Assembly: GCA_050943135.1 (NCBI GenBank)
Contig: JBMNOP010000010.1
Location: 1 to 64,000, forward strand
Reading direction: 5' to 3'
DNA from: RUG695 sp050943135
GTDB lineage: Bacteria; Planctomycetota; Planctomycetia; Pirellulales; Thermoguttaceae
DNA: 64,000 bases
This document shows positions 43,360-52,855 of this stretch, in pieces. The notes beneath the pieces are model-generated. The model searched no databases. It was not told where the DNA came from and saw only the letters and a program-made list of their open reading frames with translations. The position numbers were made by a program, and so were the translations under genes. How positions within the stretch are numbered: the first letter of the stretch is position 1; every line of letters starts with the position of its first letter.

Positions 43360-45144
43360 ATGCCTCAAGGTTTCGGAATTTGGGATTGGGCCGCGCTATT
43401 CGCTTATTTCGCGGTTTTACTGGGCGTGGCCTGGTGGGTTGTGTTGCAGAAGAACAAGTCGTCGCGCGACTATTTCCTGGCGGGAAAGAATGCCGGGTGG
43501 TTCGTGATCGGCGCCTCCCTTTTTGCCTCGAATATCGGCTTGGAACATCTGGTCGGCCTGGCGGGGACCGGTGCCAGCGACGGGATGGCGATGGCCCACT
43601 ACGAACTGCATGCCTGGTGCCTTTTGGTCCTCGGCTGGCTGATGGTTCCCTTTTATGTGGCCAGCGGCGTCTATACGATGCCCGAATTCCTGGAACGACG
43701 TTACTGTGCCGCCGCCCGCTGGTTCCTTTCCCTCTTTTCCCTGGTTGCCTACATCTTTACCAAAATTTCGGTGACCCTCTTTGCCGGCGGAATCGTCTTT
43801 AAGGCGCTCTTTCCCGACCCGATCATCGGCGGACTCGACAATTTCTGGTTCGGCGCCTGTTTCATGGTCGTTCTGACCGGCCTTTATACGATCGCCGGAG
43901 GGTTGCGCGCCGTTCTCTACACCGAGGTCATCCAGACCGTGGTGCTGCTGCTCGGTGCGGCGTGCGTTTTGGTGTTCGGGCTCCGGGAGGTCGGAGGGTG
44001 GTCTCGGCTGCGCGAACTCTGCCAAGACGCGCCCCGGATGGCGGTGGTTGCCCCGGAAGAAGTCGATGGGGTAGACGTCGCTGCCGAGCCGCAACTCGTG
44101 CCGACCGACGAAGAACTCGACTTCTTCAACCTGTGGAAACCGAACAGTGACCCTTCGTATCCCTGGTTCGGACTCCTTTTCGGCGCGCCGATCGTCGGGC
44201 TCTGGTACTGGTGCACCGACCAGTACATCGTGCAGCGGACCCTTGCGGCCAAAAACCAGACCGAGGCTCGCCGCGGGACGATTTTCGGAGCCTACCTGAA
44301 GATGTTTCCGGTTTTTCTCTTCATCATTCCGGGGATGGCCGCCTACGGCATCGCCGCCCAGGGAGACGTGCGGCTCTTTCCCGTTCTGGAGGAGGGAGGG
44401 GCAAACCAGGCGTTCCCCCTCTTGGTGAAACATATTTTGCCGGTCGGCGTGAAAGGGGTCGTTATCGGCGGGCTTCTCGCGGCGCTGATGAGTTCCCTCG
44501 CCTCGGTCTTTAACTCGTGCTCGACCCTCTTCACGATCGATATTTACAAGAAAATCGTTCCCTCCGCCACCGAGAAGCATTTGGTCTGGATCGGGCGTTT
44601 GGCTACCACGGCGATGGTGATCTTGGGCCTTCTTTGGATTCCGGTCGTGATCCTTCTGATGAAAGGTTCGCTCTACGATTACCTGCAGGCGGTACAGTCG
44701 TATATCGGGCCGCCGATCGCCGCGGTTTTTTTCCTCGGCATCTTCTGTAAGCGGGTCAATGCGGCTGGGTGCATGGCCGGGTTGGGGGTTGGGTTCCTCT
44801 TGGGAGCTTCGCGCCTGATCGCCGAAATTCTCAGTAAAGGAACCGGTGCCGCCGCCGAGACGATCGCTTCCTCTCCGTTTCTGAATTGGTTTGCCACCAC
44901 CAGTTTCACCTTCATGGCGATCTGGCTGACCGTAGCCTCGGTCGCGGTGATCTTGGCCGTAAGCCTTGTGACACCGAAACCACCGAAAGAAAAAACCGAC
45001 CGACTGACCTGGTCGACCCGAACCGCCGAAGATCGTGCCGAAACCCGCGCCAGTTGGAACCGGTGGGATCTGATCGCCTCGGTCGGCCTGATCCTCTGCA
45101 TTCTGACGATCTACATCTACTTTACCGGAAATATGCTTCGCTAG
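43360..45144 (+). CDS. Sodium:solute symporter (SSS family, SGLT-like)
   Basis: 594 aa with AAGGAG just before ATG 43360. About 14 membrane helices. SSS signatures include SSRDYFLAGKNAGWFVIGASLFASNIGLEHLVGLAGTGA near the N-terminus and GGLRAVLYTEVIQTVVLLLGA in the middle. GGLLAALMSSLASVFNSCSTLFTIDIYKK provides the Na2-site serines. The sequence is closest in feel to the sugar transporters of the SGLT subgroup, but substrate is not certain. An inserted cytoplasmic loop (residues about 225-260, EEVDGVDVAAEPQLVPTDEELDFF) is acidic. It lies alone downstream of its own promoter. Confidence 0.92.
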   Translation: MPQGFGIWDWAALFAYFAVLLGVAWWVVLQKNKSSRDYFLAGKNAGWFVIGASLFASNIGLEHLVGLAGTGASDGMAMAHYELHAWCLLVLGWLMVPFYVASGVYTMPEFLERRYCAAARWFLSLFSLVAYIFTKISVTLFAGGIVFKALFPDPIIGGLDNFWFGACFMVVLTGLYTIAGGLRAVLYTEVIQTVVLLLGAACVLVFGLREVGGWSRLRELCQDAPRMAVVAPEEVDGVDVAAEPQLVPTDEELDFFNLWKPNSDPSYPWFGLLFGAPIVGLWYWCTDQYIVQRTLAAKNQTEARRGTIFGAYLKMFPVFLFIIPGMAAYGIAAQGDVRLFPVLEEGGANQAFPLLVKHILPVGVKGVVIGGLLAALMSSLASVFNSCSTLFTIDIYKKIVPSATEKHLVWIGRLATTAMVILGLLWIPVVILLMKGSLYDYLQAVQSYIGPPIAAVFFLGIFCKRVNAAGCMAGLGVGFLLGASRLIAEILSKGTGAAAETIASSPFLNWFATTSFTFMAIWLTVASVAVILAVSLVTPKPPKEKTDRLTWSTRTAEDRAETRASWNRWDLIASVGLILCILTIYIYFTGNMLR

Positions 45145-45694
45145 CAGACTTTCGTCGGAAACGTGTCGGTGTCAACCACAAAACTCTCGTGGGGGTCATC
45201 GCGCGAATTTCTGTTGCCGCGGGGTTCCAACGGGTTCCGCGGCAGCCCTTTTTCCCCCTTTTCGTCGAAAAATCAAAAACCTTGATAATGTCTATGTAAA
45301 ACCTGTTGAGTTAATGTGGTTTTGTGATGCGATTGTCGCAACGGTCAAAAAGAGATGAGGGATGCGGGGCCCGAAAAAGATCGCGGGGCTGGACATCACC
45401 TTCCCGCACGGCGCGGTTCCGGCGCAAGACCCGGAGTTTACGAAGCCCCGAAAGGGGCTCCTTTCCTGCTCTGTGCGATATTCGAACATGCGCGACAAAC
45501 TTTTCCCGTTTTCAAAACTTTTCTTGCCCGTTTTCCCTATTCTGGTTATAATGAATATAACGTGTGTTTTATAGTGGCTTTGCCATTAGTGAGTCGTTTG
45601 AGAGGCATGACCCGGGCGCGATCCGGGCTTTCGACTCGGGAAAAGACCATTAAGACAACAGATTGGCTCACCGGAGGATATGCAGGAGTTTCTT
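45145..45694. other. Intergenic region, promoter of the tricorn gene only
   Basis: No gene with coding character. The recognised element is the promoter at 45524-45552. Confidence 0.45.
45524..45552 (+). promoter_or_regulatory. Sigma-70-type promoter of the tricorn-like protease gene
   Basis: TTGCCC at 45524-45529 and TATAAT at 45547-45552 with a 17-base spacer; leader of about 135 bases. Confidence 0.7.
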
Positions 45695-48600
45695 ATGTTG
45701 CCGTACTCTAAATTTTACCGGAACATTAAACCACACCTTCTTCTTGTTTCGGCGGTCTTGACCGCGCTTCTTTCGGTTGGGGTGACCGCCTCGGCGCAGG
45801 AGGCGGGCGCGGCCTCGGTTACCGAGACGACGAAATTACTCCGTTTCCCCGACGTTTACGGGAACGAAGTCGTGTTCTGCTACGGCGGCGACCTCTGGAA
45901 AGCTTCCCTCGACGGGGGGGAAGCCCGGCGCCTGACGGCGCATCCGGGTCAGGAACTCTTCCCGAAATTCTCCCCCGATGGGAGCCGGATCGCTTTTACC
46001 AGCCAGTACGACGGTGACGAACAGGTCTATGTGATTCCCGCCTGCGGCGGCGAGCCGCAGCGCCTGACCTGGTACCCGACCCCGATGCCGCGCGCGCCGC
46101 GGCACGGCTACGATTGCCAGGTGATGGGTTGGACTCCCGACGGCGAATCGGTGATGTTCCGGTCGGCCCGGATGTCGAACGGCGTCGATTCCCTGACCCG
46201 CCTTTTCCTCGTTTCGGTAAACGGCGGACTGCCGCAACCCCTTCCGATGCCGTCGGCCGGCGCGGGAGATATGGCGCCCGACGGGCGGTATATCGTTTAT
46301 TCTCCGCTCTTCCGCGATTTCCGCAGTTGGAAGCGTTACGAAGGGGGATGGGCGCAGTACCTGATGATCTACGACCGCGTGTCGGACACCTACCAACCGA
46401 TCCCGACCACACCGCGTACCGACCGCGACCCGATGTGGGCCGGGGGAACCGCCTGGTTTGTCTCGGACCGAGACGGCACGCTCAACCTTTACCGATACGA
46501 TCCGCGGAAAGACGCGGTTGAGCAGAAAACCGAATATCACGACTGGGATATCCGTTGGGCGAGTTCCGACGGAATCTCGAAGATCGTCTATGAAGTCGGC
46601 GGCGAGCTGAAATGTTACGATACGGCGACCGAGACCGAAACCGCCCTGGCGATTCACGTGCCGACCGATGCGCTTGACGCACGGCCGACCCGCGTCGATG
46701 CCGGAAAGTCGATTGAGTTCTTCGAACTGGTTCCCGGCGGAAAACGCGCTTTATTTGTCGCCCGCGGCGATATCTGGACCGTTCCGGTCGAAAAGGGCGT
46801 GGTTCGGAACCTGACCCGCACCTCCGGCGTCCACGAACGGTGCGCGGTTGCATCGAAAGACGGGCGGCGGATCGCCTTCATTTCCGATGAAACGGGGGAA
46901 GATCAGCTCTGGCTCTTTGACCAGCTTGGGGAAAATAAACGTCAGATTACCGACTCGATGACTTCGATGCTCAACGACCCGGTCTGGTCGGGCGACTCGC
47001 AAAAGCTGGCGGTACGCGATGCCAAAAACAATCTTTATGCCATTCTCGAAAAGAAGCCGGACGGGGAAGGGGAGTCGACCTTTGAAACGGTGCGGGTTGC
47101 GCACAATACCAGCGGCACCAAATTCGCGGCGACCTGGTCTCCCGACGGACGGTATCTGGCGTATAACCTTCAGAACGGGGTCGATTACGGTACGGTCTAC
47201 GTGTGGGACAGCGAAACGCGCGAGGTCCATCGTGTCACCGACGAGCTGTTCGATCATTTCTCTCCGGCCTGGTCCCCCGACGGCGACATCCTCTATTTTC
47301 TCGGTACCCGAGAGTTCTATCCGCAGATCAGCCAGATCGAATGGAACTTTGCCGGAAACCGAATGGTCGGGATTTTCGGTGTAACACTCCGCCCCGATGT
47401 GAAGAATCCCGTCGCTCCGGAAAGCGATGAAGCGAAGGTTGCCGACGACGACAAAGAAGGTGAAACCGAGGGGAAAGCCGACCGCGCCGAAGGTGAGAAG
47501 AAAGAAGGAAAACAAGTTGCCGACGGCGGCAAGAACGCCGATTCCGAAGACGATGATGCCAAAGACGAGAAAAAAGAAATCGTGTTCGACGGCCTGGCCG
47601 ACCGCGTCTTTCGCCTCAATGTCGAAAGTGGCAATTACACCCACCTGACGGCCGCCGACGGTTTCCTCTTTTGGCAGTCGTCGCCCGCTCCCTATTACGG
47701 TCGTGACGGGGAAACGCCGGCAAGCGTGATGGTCTACGACCTGAAAAAACGTAAAGACACCTGTTATGCCAAAGACGTTCCGGTCTTTACCCTGTCGCCC
47801 GACGGAAGTAAGGTGATTTACCGTCAGGGAGAGTTTAAAGTCGGAGATGTCGCTGCCGAGCCGGGCGATGCCAAGACGGTTTCCACCGAGTTGTGGGGAA
47901 CCGTTCAACCGCGCGAGGAGTGGGTCGAGATCTTCAACGAGGTTTGGCGCCGTTACCGTGACTACTTCTACGTCTCGAATATGCACGGGTGCGACTGGAA
48001 AGAGGTCGGCGACCGTTACCGAACCCTTCTTCCCTACACGGTCCATCGTTCCGATCTGAACTACATCCTTTCCGAAATGGTTTCGGAACTGAACTGCGGC
48101 CATACCTATATCGAAGGAGGGGATTTCACCCTTCCGAAACGTGTTCCCTCCGGGTTGGCCGGGGCGCTCTTCGAACTCGATCAAGACGCGAACCGTTACC
48201 GGATCGCCAAGATATACAAAGGCCAGAACGAAGAGCCGAAATACCGTTCGCCGCTGACCGAACCGGGGATCGACGTCGCCGTGGGCGATTACCTTTTGGC
48301 CATCGACGGCGAAGAACTCTTCGGCGCCGATAACCCGTACCGTCTCCTTTCCGGCAAGACGAACCAGGTTACCTGGAAAGTCTCGAAGAATGCCGACGGC
48401 ACCGACGCGCGAACAATCGTCTACGAACCGATTTCGAGCGAAGCGAATCTCCGTTATCTGGAATTCGTCCTTGATCGACGCGACCGCGTCCTGAAAGCTT
48501 CGGGGGGGAAAGTCGGCTACATCCATATTCCCGACATGGGGGCCGAGGGTTCGTACGAATTTTTGAAGTGGTATTATCCGCAGCGCCAGATGGACGGCCT

Positions 48601-49117
48601 GGTGATCGACGACCGGAACAACGGCGGGGGGAACATCTCGCAGTGGGTTCTGATGCGCCTGGGCCAGAAAGTCCTCGGCACCCGTTTGGGGAACGACCGC
48701 GACACCCCCGAAACGTACCCCTATAACGCCTGTGTCGCGCGCATGGTCTGCCTGATCAACGAGACAAGCGCCAGCGACGGCGACATCTTCCCATATTACT
48801 TCCGCGAGGCCGGGCTCGGCCCGATCATCGGGAAACGCTCGTGGGGCGGTGTGGTCGGTATCTCGGACCGCGGTCCGCTGCTCGACGGGGGAACGGTCTA
48901 TGTTCCTCTTTCGGCGACCAACGCTCCCGACGGTGAGTATATCATCGAGGGGCACGGTGTCGACCCCGACATTGTCGTCGCGCAAGATCCGAAAGCCGTC
49001 AGTCAAGGGGGTGACCCACAGCTCGAACGGGCCATTGCCGAGGTCCTGAACCGGATCGAAACCGACCCGCCGGTTCGCCCGAAGCGTCCTGCCGACCCGG
49101 TTCGTCCCGGTCGGTAA
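45695..49117 (+). CDS. Tricorn-like S41 protease, exported
   Basis: 1140 aa from ATG 45695, which has AGGAG six bases upstream; ATG 45680 is in frame but its GGAGG sits too close. A signal peptide (LLLVSAVLTALLSVGVTASAQ) sends it across the membrane. The N-terminal half has WD/TolB-like propeller repeats (FSPDGSRIAFTS, WSPDGRYLAYN, WSPDGDILYFLG). A highly acidic/Lys-rich insertion lies at about residues 575-630. The C1 domain with the catalytic His is NMHGCDW (about 763), followed by a PDZ domain (about 850-930). The S41 core has NNGGGNISQWVL and NETSASDGDIFPYYF (catalytic Ser in SAS, about 1025). Tricorn proteins trim peptides into smaller fragments. Here the enzyme would act in the periplasm or paryphoplasm rather than the cytosol. 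Confidence 0.9.
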   Translation: MLPYSKFYRNIKPHLLLVSAVLTALLSVGVTASAQEAGAASVTETTKLLRFPDVYGNEVVFCYGGDLWKASLDGGEARRLTAHPGQELFPKFSPDGSRIAFTSQYDGDEQVYVIPACGGEPQRLTWYPTPMPRAPRHGYDCQVMGWTPDGESVMFRSARMSNGVDSLTRLFLVSVNGGLPQPLPMPSAGAGDMAPDGRYIVYSPLFRDFRSWKRYEGGWAQYLMIYDRVSDTYQPIPTTPRTDRDPMWAGGTAWFVSDRDGTLNLYRYDPRKDAVEQKTEYHDWDIRWASSDGISKIVYEVGGELKCYDTATETETALAIHVPTDALDARPTRVDAGKSIEFFELVPGGKRALFVARGDIWTVPVEKGVVRNLTRTSGVHERCAVASKDGRRIAFISDETGEDQLWLFDQLGENKRQITDSMTSMLNDPVWSGDSQKLAVRDAKNNLYAILEKKPDGEGESTFETVRVAHNTSGTKFAATWSPDGRYLAYNLQNGVDYGTVYVWDSETREVHRVTDELFDHFSPAWSPDGDILYFLGTREFYPQISQIEWNFAGNRMVGIFGVTLRPDVKNPVAPESDEAKVADDDKEGETEGKADRAEGEKKEGKQVADGGKNADSEDDDAKDEKKEIVFDGLADRVFRLNVESGNYTHLTAADGFLFWQSSPAPYYGRDGETPASVMVYDLKKRKDTCYAKDVPVFTLSPDGSKVIYRQGEFKVGDVAAEPGDAKTVSTELWGTVQPREEWVEIFNEVWRRYRDYFYVSNMHGCDWKEVGDRYRTLLPYTVHRSDLNYILSEMVSELNCGHTYIEGGDFTLPKRVPSGLAGALFELDQDANRYRIAKIYKGQNEEPKYRSPLTEPGIDVAVGDYLLAIDGEELFGADNPYRLLSGKTNQVTWKVSKNADGTDARTIVYEPISSEANLRYLEFVLDRRDRVLKASGGKVGYIHIPDMGAEGSYEFLKWYYPQRQMDGLVIDDRNNGGGNISQWVLMRLGQKVLGTRLGNDRDTPETYPYNACVARMVCLINETSASDGDIFPYYFREAGLGPIIGKRSWGGVVGISDRGPLLDGGTVYVPLSATNAPDGEYIIEGHGVDPDIVVAQDPKAVSQGGDPQLERAIAEVLNRIETDPPVRPKRPADPVRPGR

Positions 49118-49344
49118 CGGGAGAAAAGAAGCCGATTTGCCCCTTTCGCTTTTGTGGCAGGATTGCGAGGAGCGCAAAATGACATGCAACAGCGTGTGTC
49201 GATGAGCGTGATTCCCCCGTCGTGTTCCCGCGACGGGGCGCGACGTGCGGGGGAGCCTTCTTCCCGTTACCGGAGAACCGTTGACGATACCTCTTGTGCG
49301 GGTTCCGGGTGAGTCTTTCCCGGATTTTTTGCGGAAATCTTCCC

Positions 49345-49380
49345 AATAAAAAGTTCCGTCGGTCTTGCGATCGACGGAAC
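49345..49380 (-). terminator. Intrinsic terminator after fabH
   Basis: On the minus strand, GTTCCGTCG / CGACGGAAC (49380-49372 and 49361-49353), loop of 10, followed by TTTTTATT. Confidence 0.85.
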
Positions 49381-49406
49381 ACGTTCCCCGAATACTTCCC
49401 CGGGGG

Positions 49407-50450
49407 TCAGTTGACGAAAACCACGTCGTCGTCGAGTTCGACCCGGCAGGCACCCCACGAAAGTCCGACCCCGAAACCGACCAGTATTACCGATTCCCCC
49501 CGGTGAATGAAGCCTTCCTGATCGGCATCGAGCATGGCGATCGGGATACTGCTCGAGACGGTGTTTCCCCGCTCGCGCATATTGACATAGTAGCGCTCAT
49601 TTTTCAGACCGCAGAGTTCCCGCAGTCGGGCGAGCATATAAGTATTTGCCTGATGGAAGATGTAACTGTCGATCGAAAGGTTCTGCGCGGCGCAGTCCTC
49701 CTGAATGGCGGTGATCAGCGGCGGGACCCTCTCGATCGCGAAGTTGAAGATTCCCGGACCGCTCATCTGTATTTCTTCGTCGGAATGGTAGTTGCCGCGG
49801 ACATCGACTTTCGTCTTTTTGGTTTCCGGCGACGAGGGGAGACGATGCCCCCCCGCTTTCACGATCAAAAGGCCGGCGCCCTGTCCATCGGTTCCGTATC
49901 GGAACGGGCCGATCGGAAGGGAATCTTCGGGTGCGTCGGCGGAAATGAGCGTTACCGTGGCCGCGTCACCGAAGAGCGGACGGCTGACACGGTCTTTGGG
50001 ATTGATGTATCGGGAATAAGTTTCGGAGGTTACGAGAAGCAGATTTTGTGCCTGCCCCGTTTCGAGAAGCCCTTTGGCCATTCCCAGGCCGTAAATGTAG
50101 CCGCTGCAACCAAGGTTGAAGTCGAAAGCGCCGCACGTCTCCGGAATTCCGAGGCGGTCTTGAATGATGCACGACGAGGAAGGCAGAAAGTAGTCGGGCG
50201 ACTGCGTACAGAGAATAAGAAAGTCGATGTCCTCCGGCGAACAGACACCGCTTTCAAAAAGGACCTCTCCTGCGGAAACCGCCATGTCGACCGCCGTTTT
50301 TCCATCTTCGATGATGGGACGGGAGACAATGCCGAGTTTCTTCTCCATCTTTTCGGCCGTCCAACCGGTGAAACGGTCGACCAACTCTTCGTTCGTCAGT
50401 CGACCGCTCGGGATATGGCTGGCAATGGCACGGATACGGGCTTTGTACAC
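49407..50450 (-). CDS. fabH: 3-oxoacyl-ACP synthase III family protein
   Basis: 347 aa, thiolase fold. The catalytic Cys 115 is in FDFNLGCSGYIYGL, the His in IFHQANTYM and the Asn in GNTVSSSIPIAML. This is the C-H-N triad of KASIII. It condenses acetyl-CoA with malonyl-ACP to begin fatty-acid synthesis; some paralogues start secondary lipids or hydrocarbons instead, and the HQAN in place of PHQAN is a mild variation. The start at 50450 is MYKARIRAIASHIPSGR. Located downstream of clpX (180-base gap, same strand). fabI is elsewhere at 25505, so the fab genes are scattered. Confidence 0.88.
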   Translation of the reverse strand: MYKARIRAIASHIPSGRLTNEELVDRFTGWTAEKMEKKLGIVSRPIIEDGKTAVDMAVSAGEVLFESGVCSPEDIDFLILCTQSPDYFLPSSSCIIQDRLGIPETCGAFDFNLGCSGYIYGLGMAKGLLETGQAQNLLLVTSETYSRYINPKDRVSRPLFGDAATVTLISADAPEDSLPIGPFRYGTDGQGAGLLIVKAGGHRLPSSPETKKTKVDVRGNYHSDEEIQMSGPGIFNFAIERVPPLITAIQEDCAAQNLSIDSYIFHQANTYMLARLRELCGLKNERYYVNMRERGNTVSSSIPIAMLDADQEGFIHRGESVILVGFGVGLSWGACRVELDDDVVFVN

Positions 50451-50630
50451 TCTATTTTCCGATTCTTTCTTTTTTATGATCCTGGTTACGCCGGGACGGG
50501 GAATCCATTTCCCAATCTTGCCGCAACCACCTCGTTTACCATTTTAGCACGAGGCGGCGTTCAGGTAAACCTGAATTTGTCGCGTCGAACCTTACCCCAT
50601 ACCGGGAAAATTTCGGCGGACGGAAATCGG

Positions 50631-51914
50631 TTACGCGGTTCGGTTGATGACCGTGGTGTAAGGAAGGGGGCGGATCGGCTCTTTCCCCTCCACCATCTCT
50701 TTCGTTACCACGTAGCGGCACCCTTTCATCTGGTCGGGGAGCTGGAACATGGTGTCGAGCAGGAGTGTCTCGGTGATCGAACGGAGACCGCGCGCGCCGG
50801 TCTTTCGCTCCAAGGCTTGGCGGGCCAGCGAGCGGAGCGCCTCTTCGGTAAAATCGATCTGGGCCTCTTCCATCTGGAAAAGGCGTTTGTATTGCTTAAC
50901 CAGTGCGTTACGCGGTTCGCGCAGGATTCGCACCAGCGTGTCTTCTTCGAGCGGGTCGAGAACGACGGTTACCGGAAGTCGGCCGATCAGTTCGGGAATC
51001 ATGCCGAATTGGTTCAGGTCCTCGGCGGCCACATGTCGCAGGTACCCATCGGAGTCGGCCTGCTGTAATGTGTCGGCCGCCGAACCGAACCCGATCCGCG
51101 TCTGACCGATCCGGCGTTGGATAATCTCTTCGAGTCCGACAAATGTCCCCCCGCAGATAAAAAGAATTTGCGAGGTGTCGATCTGCAGGTACTGCTGGTC
51201 CGGATGTTTTCGCCCTCCTTGCGCGGGGACATTGGCGACGGTTCCTTCGAGCATCTTTAAGAGTGCCTGCTGAACCCCTTCGCCCGAAACGTCGCGGGTG
51301 ATCGAGACATTCTGGTTCCGTTTGCCGATCTTGTCGATCTCGTCGATGTAAATAATCCCCCGCTGGGCGACCTCAATATCGTAATCGGCCGCGCTGATCA
51401 GTTTCAGCAGGAGGTTTTCGACATCTTCGCCGACGTAGCCCGCCTCGGTCAGCGTGGTGGCATCGCCGATGGCAAAGGGAACGTCGATGATCTTGGCCAA
51501 GGTCTGGGCCAGAAGCGTCTTGCCGGAACCGGTCGGTCCGAGAAGGAGCACGTTCGATTTTTCGAGTTGCACTCCGCCGACCGACTCGGAAAAGAGTTGA
51601 CGCTTGTAATGGTTGTTGACCGCGACCGAGAGCGTTTTCTTGGCCTGTGTCTGACCGACGACATATTCGTTCAGGCGCTGGGCGATCTGTCGGGGGGTCG
51701 GCACATACCACGAAATCGAGCGACCGAACTGCTGTTTGCGTTGACGGCGCAGAATCGACTGGCAGAGTTCGACGCATTCGCGGCAGATGAACGTCCGATC
51801 CATTCCCTCGATCAGAGAACCGGCCTCTTTAGCCGTCTTGCCGCAGAAAGAACAGCGGTTCACCGATTGCTGTCCGCCGGGGCGATTCGTGGGAGTGTCT
51901 TGTCCGAAAGACAT
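50631..51914 (-). CDS. clpX: ATP-dependent Clp protease ATP-binding subunit ClpX
   Basis: 427 aa. The N-terminal zinc-binding domain has C21, C24, C44 and C47 (CSFC and CREC). The AAA+ core has Walker A GPTGSGKT (126-133), Walker B IIYIDEIDKI, and the arginine finger and sensor region (ELIGRLPVTVVLDPL, LERKTGARGLRSI). It unfolds tagged proteins and feeds ClpP in the cytoplasm. clpP and tig are not in the window. The first 20 residues are Gln/Pro-rich. Transcribed on the minus strand, as are fabH and the small membrane protein. Confidence 0.96.
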   Translation of the reverse strand: MSFGQDTPTNRPGGQQSVNRCSFCGKTAKEAGSLIEGMDRTFICRECVELCQSILRRQRKQQFGRSISWYVPTPRQIAQRLNEYVVGQTQAKKTLSVAVNNHYKRQLFSESVGGVQLEKSNVLLLGPTGSGKTLLAQTLAKIIDVPFAIGDATTLTEAGYVGEDVENLLLKLISAADYDIEVAQRGIIYIDEIDKIGKRNQNVSITRDVSGEGVQQALLKMLEGTVANVPAQGGRKHPDQQYLQIDTSQILFICGGTFVGLEEIIQRRIGQTRIGFGSAADTLQQADSDGYLRHVAAEDLNQFGMIPELIGRLPVTVVLDPLEEDTLVRILREPRNALVKQYKRLFQMEEAQIDFTEEALRSLARQALERKTGARGLRSITETLLLDTMFQLPDQMKGCRYVVTKEMVEGKEPIRPLPYTTVINRTA

Positions 51915-52115
51915 GCTTTAAACCTTTATCGTCGGTTTCGCTCCTTTCCCCCTGCTGCCGTGTCGGGAGGAATGGGGGAAGACGAAAAAACACGCACAAA
52001 ATCTTTCGGGCTATATCGGCAAATTCGCCGTTTTCCCCTACAGCGGAGCGCGGACACACCTTTTACTTTTTCCGATCGGAAGAAGAGGAATAATTGGTAT
52101 AATCGGAGAGCCTTT

Positions 52116-52667
52116 TCAGCGATGGCGTTTTTGCCCGGCCGGGTTTTGGGTGTTCAAAAGAGTACGAAGGCGGAGGATTCGGTCGAGTTCGTCTTCATCG
52201 GCGACACTTTTTTCGTGTTGAGGGGCCCCCCGCTTCCGGAGTTCGGGCTGCGGGCGGTTGAGCATGTCGTGGACAAGCCGGTCGCGAATCTGTCGACGAA
52301 TCTCTTGATACTCCTTCTCGGTGATCAGTTTCTTTCGGTAAAGGTTTTGGAAGAGTTCCGGTTTTCCCTCGTAGCCGTTGATTTCCAGGCGAGGCTCTTT
52401 GATACTGCGACGGATCCGCAGGATGATCACGAAACAGAGAACCACGTAGGTGATAAACGCGAAGGTCCAGAGGAGGAGTTCGGTGATTTTTGCCGCGTCA
52501 AGGTGTTCCGCGGCCAGGAGGGGGGAGAACCCGATTCCGGGAAGGAGAAGCGAGAAGGGCGTCGCGCCGGACGAAAAGAGGGATCGCAGATGCCGGAAAA
52601 GGCACGAAACGGGATTTGCCCCCGTCGAAATCCGCCGGGAGAATCGGCTTGAATTGCGACTTACCAT
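52116..52667 (-). CDS. Small membrane protein with SHOCT-like tail
   Basis: 183 aa from ATG 52667 (MVSRNSSRFSRRIS), with AAGGGAT upstream; the frame is open further but without coding character. One strong membrane helix (TELLLWTFAFITYVVLCFVIILRIRR, residues about 65-90). A preceding hydrophobic stretch (TPFSLLLPGIGFSPLLAAE) may be a signal or second helix. The C-terminal cytoplasmic part has NLYRKKLITEKEYQEIRRQIRDRL, a pattern like the SHOCT domain that caps many membrane proteins. Function unknown. It lies 200 bases upstream of clpX on the same strand, so could be co-transcribed. Confidence 0.65.
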   Translation of the reverse strand: MVSRNSSRFSRRISTGANPVSCLFRHLRSLFSSGATPFSLLLPGIGFSPLLAAEHLDAAKITELLLWTFAFITYVVLCFVIILRIRRSIKEPRLEINGYEGKPELFQNLYRKKLITEKEYQEIRRQIRDRLVHDMLNRPQPELRKRGAPQHEKSVADEDELDRILRLRTLLNTQNPAGQKRHR

Positions 52668-52810
52668 AAAGGATCCCTTACAATCGTTACAGTCGGAATC
52701 ACCGGTTTTATCCTTGGTTTCCGCTCGACCGTTACTTCGGGAAATTTTAAAATAACAGTCAGGTTCCGCAATCGTCGTTCCGATTCCTACGAGGAACATC
52801 TTTACTAAAG

Positions 52811-52835
52811 CGGATGACAATATAGATGTCATCCG
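52811..52835 (+). promoter_or_regulatory. Inverted repeat in the leader of the 52856 gene
   Basis: CGGATGACA / TGTCATCCG with a 7-base loop, ending 20 bases before the start codon and just before the AGGGAG ribosome-binding site. It could be an operator or an RNA hairpin controlling translation. Confidence 0.45.
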
Positions 52836-52855
52836 GAACAAGGGAGACCCCTGTT

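Noticed and set aside
52096..52101. TATAAT on the plus strand upstream of the small membrane protein's 3' end
   Set aside because: No plus-strand gene begins nearby and no -35 hexamer fits.
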